This document shows positions 20,646 to 31,664 of a stretch of DNA of 64,000 bases, one piece after another (within the stretch, counting starts at the first letter, position 1; every line of letters starts with the position of its first letter). Origin of the DNA: Gonapodya prolifera JEL478. Lineage: Eukaryota > Monoblepharomycota > Monoblepharidomycetes > Monoblepharidales > Gonapodyaceae. The position numbers and the translations under genes were made by a program. The notes beneath the pieces were generated by a model. The model was not told where the DNA came from. It searched no databases and saw only the letters and a list, made by a program, of their open reading frames with translations. The stretch is from assembly GCA_001574975.1 (NCBI GenBank), contig KQ965806.1, forward strand, positions 141,590 through 205,589. Direction: 5' to 3'.

Positions 20646-22568
20646 ATGCCTCCGCAACTCGCTCCACGTGCCTGCCCGCCGTCCCGTCAAACCGACCTGC
20701 ACATGCACTCGCAATCTCCCTCACCCTTTCCATCACCCGCATCGCCACAACCCACCACTCCCGCGATGCCCCTGTCCCCCGTCGACACGCTTCTCCTCAC
20801 GGGCATCGAATCGTCAAACATCCACATGGTGCACACGGCGCTTGCAGAGGGCGCGGACCCCAACGCACGCAAAGTTGTCGTAGTGCGAGTGGCCGTTGCG
20901 GAGGATGTCGAGAAGAGGAGGAGGAAGGAGAAAGTGAGGGCAGAGTCCGCCCTGGCTTTGGCGGTTGTCAGGGGGAAGGAACAGATTGTGAGGACGCTGC
21001 TCGATGCCGGTGAGTATCTATCCTTTTCTTTCATACTTCTCTGTGTCGCATTCCGTGCTTACGAGATGCGTCCCTTCTCCTTCCCAACCGATGGGTCCAA
21101 TCAAATCCCGACTCCTACTCCAGGCGCCGATCCCCACACACCCATCACCTTTCCCCTCCCCGCATTCCACCTTCACTGGTCCCTCTCCCACTGGTACACC
21201 CCTCGTTTCCACGCCTCCCCCGTATTCTCCAACGCTTTGGAGCTCGCACTTGCCACTGCCGTGTGGCTCAACTTGCCCGGCCCACATGTTGTCGTGGATA
21301 ATCCGAGGACGGTGTTCGAGGCCCGCGAGTGTGCGTTGGTAGAACCCAGCGCTGAAGTCGTCGCCGAGCTTGTCAGGAGGGGAGTTCCAGTGACACGTGT
21401 GGTGCTCGGACGAGCAAGGGACCTTGGATACGGCGCACCAGAGGGAACTGCACGATGGCGGATACTGGATATGGTCGAACGCGCGGCTGGGGTTGGAGCA
21501 GCGTTCGACCCAACTGGGCGTCCCCTTTCTCCGGGCCACTTGTCTCCCTCCCTTGCCCCGTCACTTCACCACCTGTCACCACACCCTCCTATCCACTACC
21601 CTACCGACGCACCACGTGGCCGCCAGCCCGTGTCCGGGATAATGTCCCCGCCACTCTCACCAACAAACGGCCGGTGGCGGTCCTGGCTTGCTCCCTCGAC
21701 GTGGCTGGGCAACCGGCCCACGTCCCCTCCTCCCCACCCACCACGGCACCTCGCCACATCCCCACCACCCACACCCATTCCAAACCCAACTCACGCACGA
21801 GCACAGTCAAGGCCACGGTCATTCTTTTCACCATCGACGTGGTTCCCGGCACCCCGCTCCCGCTCCCCATCCCACTCTCGCAGCCGGTCGCGTGGTGACC
21901 CGTTCTTCAACCGCCGCCCGACAAGCCCACCACCACCCACCCCTCCCAGAACTACCACCCTCCACGGACACGCCAAACCACGCCGGTCTCGAAGTGCGCC
22001 AAGAGCAATTGAAACATCCCGTCTTCCCCTTCACATGCACGCACACACTCGGATCGCGCCTCGACCTCTCTCTCGATTGATTTTAAGCTCGCCGCTCGGG
22101 ATGCACCCAGGCACGGAGCCGGTTCCAACGTGGACGCGTACGCCCTCACCCAAATCGCCTACGATCTCAGCATCGCCCCCACCCACTTCTCGGGTGAGGA
22201 GGAGGAATGTCGGTCCAGGAAGGGGTGCCGAGGAGGCGGGTCTGGTATCGTTTCCCCAGCCTGAGGACGTCGTGGAAGTCGTCGTTTCCCCCTCGCCCGC
22301 GTTGGCGAAGGAGGGCACACATGCGCGGAACATCTCGGACCCATTTCCCGGCCCGTCGCAATCGTCATGGGCTGGCGCTGTGACGCCGCGGAGGGGACGG
22401 TCTACGGGGTCTCCTTCGCCCTCTTCGTCTGCGTCCGTACCTGAACATATGTGGGAGCAGGAGCCGGACTCATATTTTGATCCGAGGGTGGGAGGGCAGT
22501 ATGTGGCGAGGCAAGGGGCGGGTGGAAGTCCCCCTAGGAAGAGATCGCCGGGGAGAGTTGTTGGGTGA
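20646..22568 (+). CDS. ankyrin-repeat / Ser-Pro-rich protein, copy C
   Basis: Two exons (20646-21009, 21124-22568) give 602 residues. MPLSPVDTLLLTGIESSNIH opens the first ankyrin-like unit; IVRTLLDAGADP spans the intron. FSNALELALATAVWLNLPG, VVAELVRRGVPVTRVVL and GAPEGTARWRILDMVERA follow, all colinear with copies A and B. The tail is Ser/Pro/Arg-rich (SRSPSHSRSRSRG) with two short motifs, RSWLAPSTWLGN and RSFFSPSTWFPAP. The first ATG in frame (20646) is used; the frame is open further upstream but without ATG. Opposite strand and 8 kb away from A and B. Confidence 0.8.
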   Translation: MPPQLAPRACPPSRQTDLHMHSQSPSPFPSPASPQPTTPAMPLSPVDTLLLTGIESSNIHMVHTALAEGADPNARKVVVVRVAVAEDVEKRRRKEKVRAESALALAVVRGKEQIVRTLLDAGEYLSFSFILLCVAFRAYEMRPFSFPTDGSNQIPTPTPGADPHTPITFPLPAFHLHWSLSHWYTPRFHASPVFSNALELALATAVWLNLPGPHVVVDNPRTVFEARECALVEPSAEVVAELVRRGVPVTRVVLGRARDLGYGAPEGTARWRILDMVERAAGVGAAFDPTGRPLSPGHLSPSLAPSLHHLSPHPPIHYPTDAPRGRQPVSGIMSPPLSPTNGRWRSWLAPSTWLGNRPTSPPPHPPRHLATSPPPTPIPNPTHARAQSRPRSFFSPSTWFPAPRSRSPSHSRSRSRGDPFFNRRPTSPPPPTPPRTTTLHGHAKPRRSRSAPRAIETSRLPLHMHAHTRIAPRPLSRLILSSPLGMHPGTEPVPTWTRTPSPKSPTISASPPPTSRVRRRNVGPGRGAEEAGLVSFPQPEDVVEVVVSPSPALAKEGTHARNISDPFPGPSQSSWAGAVTPRRGRSTGSPSPSSSASVPEHMWEQEPDSYFDPRVGGQYVARQGAGGSPPRKRSPGRVVG

Positions 22569-23574
22569 GTGAAGGCGATGTGGAGGGAGTGGGAGGAGAG
22601 ACGGTGGTGTGGTGCTTAGCGATGTCGGGGGATTGGAATAGGAGAGATGGATGGTTCTTGGTGTAGGCAAGTAAACAAAGAACAATGCCGGTGACGAGCG
22701 GACCATTGAACGGAATGGACGAAACATCGGCCAAAAGTGTAGATCTTTCATCTTTATCGAATACCAGAGGAACTCTGTCAAATGTGTATTATAGTGTTTC
22801 ACGTGTATTTCCAGTGTGTACAATTGACGAACAAATCAAAGCGCAAGATCTGAGGTGATGTCAAATTTTTGCAAATAATCTTGTGACCTATCGGAATGAC
22901 TGTCAAAGAGTCACAACTGTCGTCCAACCGCGGAGGACGTTAGTGTACTCCTCGCAAAATTACTGGATTAAACATGTGATGAATTAACTGTTCCAAGTAG
23001 TCGTCTTAGCGAAGGTTGGTTCCCTTTCTTCGTGATGGAACAGTTTTCAAAAATAGAAATTGGCAGCTAGAAAAATGCAGTCTCCGTGGCAACGCGTGGA
23101 ATGCGAGCTGTGCTTGCAGATGAAAGATGACGTGATATGGGATCTTTAGCAAAGCATGCTGCAACAACTGGTCGCACACAGCGGGTTTACTCAAAATGTG
23201 GTGACAAAAGCGCGCTCGCACCCGTGTTCAGAGCAAACTTGCCTCATATTGCCGTAAAACAGTTTTTAAACAGTTACTAGAGAACAGATTATGAACACTG
23301 CTGCACAAGCAAAACTGATGCAATCAAGATCTCCCACGACGCACATATCGCCATTGTCCAGGTTGATTACGTCATCAGTGAGCAAAATGTTCTTCCTCGT
23401 CCACCGACGCAGCGACTAAGATCGATTTAACCATCGTTACTTCTTGAAGCGCCAAATGTATGCATGCTGCCAATTTTGACAATCAATTGCACATGATTTT
23501 GGTGCTTCCGAATAAAACCCCGGTGGACTCTGTAGTACGTCATCGCAACACGGCGCTTTGTATTCCAATAACCC
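22569..23574. other. intergenic region
   Basis: No supported gene. Only short ORFs on both strands. Confidence 0.5.
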
Positions 23575-24370
23575 TCAGACAGATTTCAGGAGACTGTGGG
23601 TGACTGGATATAACGTTGTGTTTGCATTTGTAGGATGGCTGTACCACAAATATCCGTCTGAGGTGCCAGACACCAGTCTTTGTATGAGACAATAAAGAAT
23701 CCACAAATTTTGGAGTTCGACAAGACACAAGATCGCCTTTACCAGTCGCTGGTGAGACGTCTGATGCTCAGTCAGAATGACCAAAACCCTAGACGAGTCC
23801 AAAGTTTTGACTTTAAATTACAATCTGAACTCGCGTGAAATGTCTCACACCTCCCTTCCTTTTGGGGATTATTATCGTCGCTAGTGGCATAGTGGGGATT
23901 TGTTGATGAATTAGACGATGTGAGTATCATTGCGGTTATTGAAATGAGTGAATGCATACAAAGAACTGACGGAATGGTGACAATCCTGTATCGTACAAAC
24001 GAATTCAAGCCTGTTTCCGGCTCTACCTAGCAAAAACGTACAGAGTACGGGAGATCCGACAAGAATTGTCAGACCTACTTACATAATCGATCAGGTGCCA
24101 AATATCGGCAAAATCTGCTTCGCCAGCATTCAACCTCATCAAAGGGACAAGCCACAAACTATTGCTTCCGACCAACTTCCCCGATGTCTTGAATAAAGCA
24201 ACGGACCAAATAAAAACACTCTGATATTTGCCCCCGAGCTTCAATCGCGCCAACGACACCGCACGCAAAGCAGTGGAAACCCATAGCAAACTCATTTCAA
24301 CCTGACAGAAACACCTTTGAAAGTCATCTCTCTTTTCTAAAAGGTGAGAGGCGATTGGTACCGATTGCAT
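23575..24370 (-). CDS. multi-exon putative membrane protein of unknown family
   Basis: Minus-strand exons join through a GTAAGTAGG donor near 24084: SLLWVSTALRAVSLARLKL, FADIWHLIDY, then VEPETGLNSFVRYRIVTIP and SVLCMHSLISITAMILTSS, a likely membrane span. A further exon carries LVKAILCLVELQNLWILYCL, hydrophobic, and ends VTHSLLKSV at 23575. At least two membrane segments are plausible. The first exons may be missing: only about 90 bp separate the ATG at 24370 from the divergent HMG-CoA synthase start, so the gene could be 5'-truncated. No known family recognised. Confidence 0.4.
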
Positions 24371-24462
24371 GCAGTGGTCCGATTGACCTAAGCTAATGTC
24401 TGTTTGCACTCGACTAATCGCGGCAATCTCTCGCTCCGGGCGATTCTAATGAACGGAAGACC

Positions 24463-26333
24463 ATGGCCACCCACGACTATGATAGCAACCCCGAGAGCGG
24501 TGTTTCGCCCAGTTTGAATGGCCTCCGTGTAAGGAACGTTGGGATTCTGGGCATGGAAATCTACTTCCCCAAGCAAGTGAGTGCCTTGAATGATGCTGTG
24601 TATCAGCAGTGGCATTATAAGTGTTTGCTTGAAGTACGTCGACCAGCAAGAGCTCGAGACGTTTGATGGTGTATCCGCGGGCAAATATACCATCGGTCTT
24701 GGACAACACCGGATGGCCTTTTGCGATGATAGAGAGGACATCAATTCCATGTCTCTGACAGGTCAGTGAATGTCCATCGTCGAGGTTCGACTTGGTTGGC
24801 TAAACCGAAAATGCATTGTTGCCTTGGTAACGAGCAGTCGTTCAAAACCTTCTATCAAACTACCAGATACCAATCACTTCTATCGGTCGCCTTGAGGTTG
24901 GAACGGAAACCATCATCGACAAGTCGAAGTCCGTCAAAACAGTACTGATGCAACTCTTTTCACCGCACAACAACGAAATTGAAGGCATTGACACCACAAA
25001 TGCCTGCTATGGCGGAACGAGTGCCCTTTTTAATGCCGTGAACTGGGTCCAAAGCGAAAACTGGGACGGTCGCTTAGCCATCGTCGTGGCTGGTGACATC
25101 GCCATTTATGCTCCAGGTAACGCGAGGCCGACGGGAGGAGCAGGCTGTGTCGCCATGCTTGTTGGGCCTGGCGCTCCTATTGTTCTTGAATCTGGTGAGT
25201 GTGATCCATTCCAGCACGCATCCTATGGTTGTTCACGATTTTCTTGCAAACCCAATAGGACATCGCTCCACCTTTATGGACCATACGTGGGACTTTTACA
25301 AGCCCGACTTCGGCTCAGAATACCCTTTTGTCGATGGGAAGCTTTCTGCGTCATGCTACCTTAACGCCATCGACCATTGCTATCGCAAATACATCGACCG
25401 TTTTGAGAAGAGTCATGGCGTGCGTTTTTTGCTGTATATGATATTCTACGTCTCATGCCTGACGCTTTTGTTTCGCTTGCTCATCGTAAAGATGGCACCG
25501 CACTCTGCAACATTGAGCGATTTCGACTACTTCTGTTTTCATTCGCCCTACACGAAGCTTGTTCAGAAGGCGTTTGCTCGGCTTGGCTTCATTGACTTTT
25601 TGCGATCGCATCAACCGGGCAAGTGGGCAAAGATTGGCCGGGTTGAAGACGTGAGTGAATGGATCATCTTTTTACCGGTCATCGCAATTTATGGAATGCA
25701 CTAACGCTCTGTATGCCAGCCCATGAAAGTCGATGACCCATCTTTTGACAAGGACGTCGAAAAGACCTTCGTAGCAATGACTGAGGACTTGTTCAAGTCA
25801 AAGGTCGACCCCAGTCTTCTCGCCGCGCGGGAGCTTGGCAACATGTACGCCGGGTCTCTCTACGGTGGTCTCGTTTCTCTTTTGAGTGAGGTCAAACCTG
25901 ATCAGCTGGTGAGTAGTTGCCTCGCGGCTGATGTCACTTCCGGTGTCGAATAACCTCTCACTCCGTGAGCCCAAAGGTTGGCAAACGTATAGGACTTTTC
26001 TCCTACGGATCCGGTCTCAGCTCGTCCATGTTCTCGCTCCGCGTGGTCGCGCCCCCAACCGACATCCACGGCGCGCTTTCTGACTTCCGCGCCCGCCTCT
26101 CCTCCCGGACACGAGTAGACCCCGCTGCGTTTGACGCCACCATGCAGCGGCGTGAGCGCACGCACGGTAAAAAGGGGTACGCTCCTGTGGGGAAGATAGA
26201 TGGGTTGTTTCCCGGTACGTTCTACCTTGAGAACGTGGATGAGAGGTTCAGGAGGTCGTATGGGAGGTGCGGCGTGGAGGCGAGTGGCGAGAACTTGGCA
26301 ACTTTGATGATTGCAGAAGGGGAAGGGAGCTAA
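24463..26333 (+). CDS. hydroxymethylglutaryl-CoA synthase
   Basis: Makes HMG-CoA from acetyl-CoA and acetoacetyl-CoA, the committed condensation of the mevalonate (sterol/isoprenoid) pathway in the cytosol. Seven exons (24463-24576, 24635-24761, 24838-25194, 25259-25419, 25492-25650, 25720-25908, 25977-26333) give 487 residues, a normal length. Landmarks: [24 protein letters not shown], then [19 protein letters not shown] with the general-base Glu, [17 protein letters not shown] with the catalytic Cys, [36 protein letters not shown] with the substrate-binding His, [18 protein letters not shown] and [14 protein letters not shown]. All catalytic residues are present and the gene looks intact. 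Confidence 0.96.
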
Positions 26334-26584
26334 GAGTAAAGAGGTGCTCTGGACCAGATTTCGTGATAATTACCAAGGCGAGGGCGAAACCAGAAACTCA
26401 GACCCAGTCCTTTGGTAGTAAAGCACCACATTATGATAGGCATTGTAGATAGAAAATCGTTTGGGGAACTTGAGAGGGACTTGATTCACATAATTCATTA
26501 AATGCACTCCGCAGCTACTACACGTTCTAAATAGACCTTCTTCCCACGTGACACCCACCCCCGACACCAGGTCCTTAAAAGACA

Positions 26585-27800
26585 CTAGGGACGCTGACTG
26601 TCCCGTAATGGGATCTTCCGACCAGGTAATGCGCGCAAGAATTCGCTCCAGACATCTACAGCGCCGTCCATCCCACCGCCACATTCCTCTTCAAAAGTTC
26701 CACGCTGATCGCCATCACGTTGCCGAAGGGTCGGGTCTTCAGAGATCCGTATGTGGATCTCTTCGAGACCCGGAAAAATGACACTCGCAAGTGCCCCGAA
26801 TCCCATGAGGTCGTGCTCTAGCCGCGATATCCCACCCATCGCCGAGATCGCGGTGAGTGATCTGGTGGCTATGTGAAGCACTCGGAGGTGTGGGAAGACA
26901 TGTTGGGAGTCGCGTACTCCTCCAAATTGCAAAAAATAGGACGCAAGTGACAGGGATCTCCAAAACACCAGTTCTTGGAGGAGGGGCAAGCGCGCAGCAG
27001 CGATATAAGAGAGCCTGAGCATTGTCAGAAGGATGGTTTTCGGTGGTTGGCTTCTCAAGGGTGTAGAGCGCCTTCGTGACGTCCCAGGTTGGGGAGAACG
27101 GATGATAGCGGCTCAGGATTGTATTGCTTTTGCATCAGTCAAAGTGTGGTGGCGTTAGGAAACAGTCGGAATATGAGATGGTGCTTGTTTCCATGCCAGT
27201 GTGCTTGAGTGACAGCTTAGTGAAGTTCCAATTCCCCAACGAACGATGCAACGTTGCCACCCAACTCCTCTGCAATGATGCCCAAATCATCTGCGTGACG
27301 CTTCAAGTACGACGGGCGGCAATGTTCAGGTGTGGTGTGTGATAGGAACGTCGCGGATATAGTTATCCTTCGTAGCGCACCGCCGACGATTGGTTATTTC
27401 GTCCAGAGGCGCTATGGAGGTGTGACCGCCAAGATATCCTGTCGATGCTATCGAGATCGGGGTTCATGCTACCCCATTCCGGGATGTCCACATCGAACAG
27501 AGCTGGAATCCGTCCATCATGGCCGTAAAAGTATCCAGTAGTAACTTGCCTCCACGATCGCAAGACCCTCGGAACTGTCGTGAAGAGGTCCTTTGGCGGG
27601 AGGTGGGCGAAGACTTCCGCGAGTATTTCTTTGGGAAGGTCTGGCGATTGGGCGGCGTGAGACGGAGAAACCAGAAACACTCCGGGTATTGCGGACGCAG
27701 CGCACCCACAGCCAACATTACCCCCTTCCTTTCCTCTCTTGGCGCTTTCTATCAGCAGCCCGTCTCGCACCACAAAATTTACGTCTCCAAACAGTTCCAA
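26585..27800 (-). CDS. F-box protein with leucine-rich C-terminal region
   Basis: The upstream exon carries an F-box: SPDLPKEILAEVFAHLPP, then KDLFTTVPRVLRSWRQV (Skp1-binding, SCF ubiquitin ligase adaptor by family knowledge). A middle stretch (KRHADDLGIIAEELGGNVAS) and a downstream exon (LPLLQELVFWRSLSLAS, FPHLRVLHIATRSL, FPGLEEIHIRI) read like irregular leucine-rich repeats. The true start and internal introns are unresolved, as the F-box frame opens about eight codons after a stop at 27823 without an ATG. It may therefore begin with a missed exon or be mildly decayed. Confidence 0.5.
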
Positions 27801-28031
27801 CAAGGCCCGTGCATCTCGCGGATGTCAATCCTCCTCCAGAGTAGTCATCCCACGGCAGTTACAAAGCGCTCCGCGTGCCACCCCTCCACTTTACACCACT
27901 CAATTGGCCTAACAGAGGGATGCACAATGCATGAACAATGGATGAATGGTGTTTCTATGGCAGGTGAATTGCAGGTCGGATGAATTTATGACACACAACC
28001 GCTTGTATGTCGTTCTGCAATTTGGGCGGCG

Positions 28032-29238
28032 ATGGGTGGAAACGTGGAGAATAACACACAACTAATGGCTCTGGTTTGTATTGCAAACTTTGCATGGTCA
28101 CTAAACTTTGCGACCCGACCTAACCGTCTGTACAAGTGCATGACTGTACCCCTCTTTGGTCTTTTGGGGTTGCTGTATGCTCGTTCTCTTAGATTAAGTC
28201 ATACTGACTTATGTAATGGGCGTCGGACGTCGAAAGGGACATCAAAACTCAAATTGCTGACATCATTCGAACTTGGCGCGCCATGGATGGTGCAACAATG
28301 TTCAGCGCTGTTACACACTGCTCTTTTCTTAAATTTCTTTAGCTCCGTGGCTATGTCGACCCCAAAAACTCCTTCTCGTTCCGAAAAATAAAGGGCAAGG
28401 ACCTGGAACCATGTGAGTATGACTACACCAGCCACTGTAATGGAGTACAATAGAAATGAATTACGTCGGGTGTACCATTAGATACGCGCGCAGGTGTCCT
28501 CCTCATCCAGCGAGCCACCTCCGCATCGTCGAGCGTGCTTCTCATCAGCCGCCGTTGCGGCGACAGTACCAGCCTTTGCAAGCGTCGCCTCTCATCGACC
28601 TCTCCGTGGATATCATCGGCCGTTGTCGGATACCGTATCATTGTCCCCACGCAGCGTGCTCTGCACATCTCCCATCCTCCTCCATGCGTCCCGTTGCCAC
28701 TTAGTCTGACGGAAGCGTTAGTGCGGTGGTACGTCCCGTAACTCGCGGTACTCGCTTGCAGCTGGGACCTGCCCCCATCCACCCATGTCCTCCGTAAGCA
28801 ACAGCAAACTCACAATATTCCATGCCTCCGCTTCTGAGGAGCGCAAAGTCTGCTGTCCCGTCCCATGATACCCGAACCCCCTCCCCGCTGCAAGGGCTGG
28901 GCACGCCAAGACCCATCGGGCTTCCACGTACTGAATGTACCGGAGCCGTACAGAAGCTTCAAGGGTGGGAGAAGATAGTTTGGGCGGGAGTAGACCTTGT
29001 GGATGGGCCAGCGGTGGGAGGAGCGAAGGTGGGGAAACAGGTGCCGGTGCGAGCTGAGGGCAAAGGTTGCCAAATCAAGCGCCCGCTAGCCGCGTTAGCC
29101 GAGGAAAAACTGGTGGCTTTGCTCCTTTTCCTGCGTCTGCTTGTGCGCGATGTCCAGTTCCTCCTCCTCCTCCTCCCCATCCTCCCACCCACATACCTTA
29201 CTGAAGAAGAGCGACAAGGAGCCATGAAGCGCATGTGA
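28032..29238 (+). other. uncertain coding block, possibly a membrane protein or its relic
   Basis: A plus-strand ORF (28032-28391) carries hydrophobic stretches such as CMTVPLFGLLGLLYARSL; a later one (28822-29238) ends with LVALLLFLRLLVRDVQ and FLLLLLPILPPTYL. An intervening frame reads LRGYVDPKNSFSFRKIKG. I could not join these with confidence, and no family is secure (a membrane acyltransferase was considered). Coding status is unproven. Confidence 0.2.
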
Positions 29239-29834
29239 GTGACTTCAGTGTCGGTTGAGTTAAGATATGCGTTGCTGACTGTCTCCAAGGCCCCCTGTTG
29301 TTCTGAATATTGGAACAGTAGCATAACTGCAAGTACTGAAGTAATGATGCATTAAAGGAATACATTTTGATGTTGCTAACCCTCCAACCCATAACGCGAT
29401 AGTCAATTATTTTACTCTCAGGCCGAAAAGTAGCATCACCATAGGCTCAGAAAACTATATCCGAAAGGGTTGACACTGTAGCACAGAGTTCATCCAGGGT
29501 GGCGGTGGGAAACTGTCACTGCCAGGACGCGACTTTGCGTGTGGGTGGGTCGCAGGATGAACACTTGCTCCATCTCAATCCTGTATGCAACAACAACCGG
29601 TCTTGCTCTATCCCTAAAATCCGAGTCATAGAAACCGAGTCGTAGTGGCACCAGTAAGTCAGGCAAGTCAGAACCCAGAGCTGGCGTAGAAACTGACATC
29701 TTGCCATGCCATAATATTTGCTCCAACACGCAGTGACCGCATGCCAGAATAAGACCTCGTCGTACATGATAAGAAGATGCTAAGAAACACTTGGATATTT
29801 CTAGTAAGGTGTCCAACAGTCATCTTCTCGACAC

Positions 29835-29935
29835 CCAAAAAGAGAAGAACGGGTGACGTCACCACGTGCAACGGAGTGATGGGATCGAGTGTCCACTCTG
29901 CTGCAAATATGGAGTCTATTGAGTGGCTACGGTGA
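29835..29935 (+). repeat. CRE-containing degenerate repeat, copy 1
   Basis: Contains the palindrome TGACGTCA in GGGTGACGTCACCACGTGC, then GAGTGTCCACTCT and GAGTGG. Similar to 30315-30412. Confidence 0.5.
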
Positions 29936-30314
29936 AATGAAGAGCACTAAGAGTAGAGACTGCAGCTAAATTGGCTATGAAAGAACTGCGGGTGTTTCAC
30001 TCGTGAGGTAGAGTTTACAAATCCAACCAAACGGTGACCGAAAATTTGTGCGTTGAACGTAACTTCACCTTCTCCATCAATCTCCATCCCATTAAATGCT
30101 AACTATTTTAATTTGCACCTCCAATTCTGGGCCCAACACACAAAACTACGCGCTACCCATCACCCCTTTCCCATCATCTTCTCAGACCCCATCGCCCCGA
30201 TGGAAGCCCGAATACAAACACCTTGCTGTACAAGATAAAAGATAAGAAAAAGCCTCTAAATTTGGATAATTCCGTTATGCTGCCGAACAAACAGCTCAAT
30301 GCCTTGTCACCCTA

Positions 30315-30412
30315 AAGAACGAAAAGGTGTGACGTCACTACATGCACGATGTGAAGAAATGAGAGTCCACTCTACGTCTACAAATATGACATGTATCGAG
30401 TGGACAAAGAAT
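30315..30412 (+). repeat. CRE-containing degenerate repeat, copy 2
   Basis: Contains TGACGTCA in GTGTGACGTCACTACATGC, then GAGAGTCCACTCT and CGAGTGG. Spacing matches copy 1 closely. Confidence 0.5.
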
Positions 30413-30923
30413 GCAGCTGCAGCAGGAGTGACATTTAAAAGAGCGCGCATGCGTGTCACGTCAGGCAGAATTTGTGCGACGTTGGGCAATATCCACTGAG
30501 GTGCGGAAAATGGAGATCCGTGATAGCGTAATGTATGTGGAGTGTGATCTCGCTCAAATGAAAATGTACCCTTGAATCTGAGGCACAACCGGAGTGGTGG
30601 CAAAGAGGAGTGTTGCGTGTCATTGCCATAAGTGCCTTCAGCACGGAGAGAAAGATCTCCTGCTCTGTAAATAAGATTATGTATGGTTGGAAAATTCAAA
30701 TCCCATCAGAGGAACTAAACATTAAGCGTGGCGTCGATTGAAAGGTCTTGTCACAGGGCATGCCAAGCTCGCGAATCGGACCAGCGCGAGACGACAAAAA
30801 AAAAAAAAAAGAAAGGGACAACGGCCCCATCTTCCACCTGCAATAGTAGGGTCAGCGTAGTAATGGACACTATGTCAGTGCTCTCGTTGGCGAATGGGTG
30901 TGTCAGGCGAAAATTCGAGTTCT

Positions 30924-31155
30924 AAAACCCCGACCACACGGCAACCAACAAAACAAAATGTCGACCACATCTTACACAAACCAAACAGATCTGTTGATCT
31001 CCTCACAGGAACGGGGCGCTGCCTCCGCCGGTGTGAATCGCGCGTCACGCCATTCTGCCTATACCGAAGAAAAGCTACGTTCACCACGTCACGCGTGAGG
31101 AAATGTCCGCAAGCTGGACTGGTGGCAAAATATGACAAAACGTTTGTGCCAGGTC
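30924..31155 (+). repeat. tandem non-coding duplication, unit 1
   Basis: Begins AAAACCCCGACC. Similar to 31266-31495 with a period of about 340 bp and roughly 70% identity by eye, including GTGAGGAAATGTCC against GTGAGGAAAAGTCC. Confidence 0.65.
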
Positions 31156-31265
31156 GTTGGTGCACGCGTCGATGAGATGAACATACCGCAGTGAATGGGG
31201 CGGCGTGGTAGTTCTGCCATAGTCTCGACTCCCGTCCTCACCGGACAAACATCGAGGGTACTTCC

Positions 31266-31495
31266 AAAACCCCGACCGCACGCCGACCAATAAACAGTTC
31301 GTGGTCACATCTTGCACGCCCGCACAGCTGCTTTTAATACCCGCGGAGGACCAGTCTTGCTTCCTGTCTGTGAGAATCATTGGTCACCAAGATATATTTC
31401 GAATTCGACAGGATGGTTCACCACGCGCCAAGTGAGGAAAAGTCCTCAAGCTGTTTTGGTGATAAAATGTGATGAAAACTATGTGGCAGGACCGG
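31266..31495 (+). repeat. tandem non-coding duplication, unit 2
   Basis: Second unit of the degenerate tandem pair, beginning AAAACCCCGACC and ending near GTGGCAGG. It lies just downstream (3') of the selenoprotein gene. Confidence 0.65.
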
Positions 31496-31500
31496 TCTCT

Positions 31501-31560
31501 GTTGTTGAGTCGAATCACGTTGAGGTGCTGAAAAATTTCACCCGTCCCGGTCACCTCGAC
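31501..31560 (-). promoter_or_regulatory. second, weaker SECIS-like hairpin candidate
   Basis: On the minus strand GTCGA (31560-31556) pairs with TCGAC. Inside lie TGAC and TGAT facing each other, and a loop beginning AAA sits about 12 nt after the first TGA. The helix between is poor (about 7 pairs) and the leading base is G rather than A. Alternative to the 31665-31802 candidate. Confidence 0.15.
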
Positions 31561-31664
31561 AAACCCATAGCCATATCATTCCCGTCGACGGAATTGATTT
31601 TAAAAATTTAATTTCTCCACCGCCAACCCCACACCACTACACACACTCCACGCCCATCCATACA

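Larger units (their letters stand above)
29239..30923. other. non-coding region with degenerate internal repeats
   Basis: Two related blocks, near 29835-29935 and 30315-30412, share TGACGTCA followed by TCCACTCT and ATTGAGTGG/ATCGAGTGG. A 15-A run sits at about 30796-30810. No supported gene. Confidence 0.5.

Noticed and set aside
28032-28391. Possible wax-synthase/acyltransferase identity
   Set aside because: Only hydrophobicity fits; I saw no catalytic His motif and could not join exons.
30796-30810. A15 run as a retroposon poly-A tail
   Set aside because: No recognisable element body or target-site duplication next to it.
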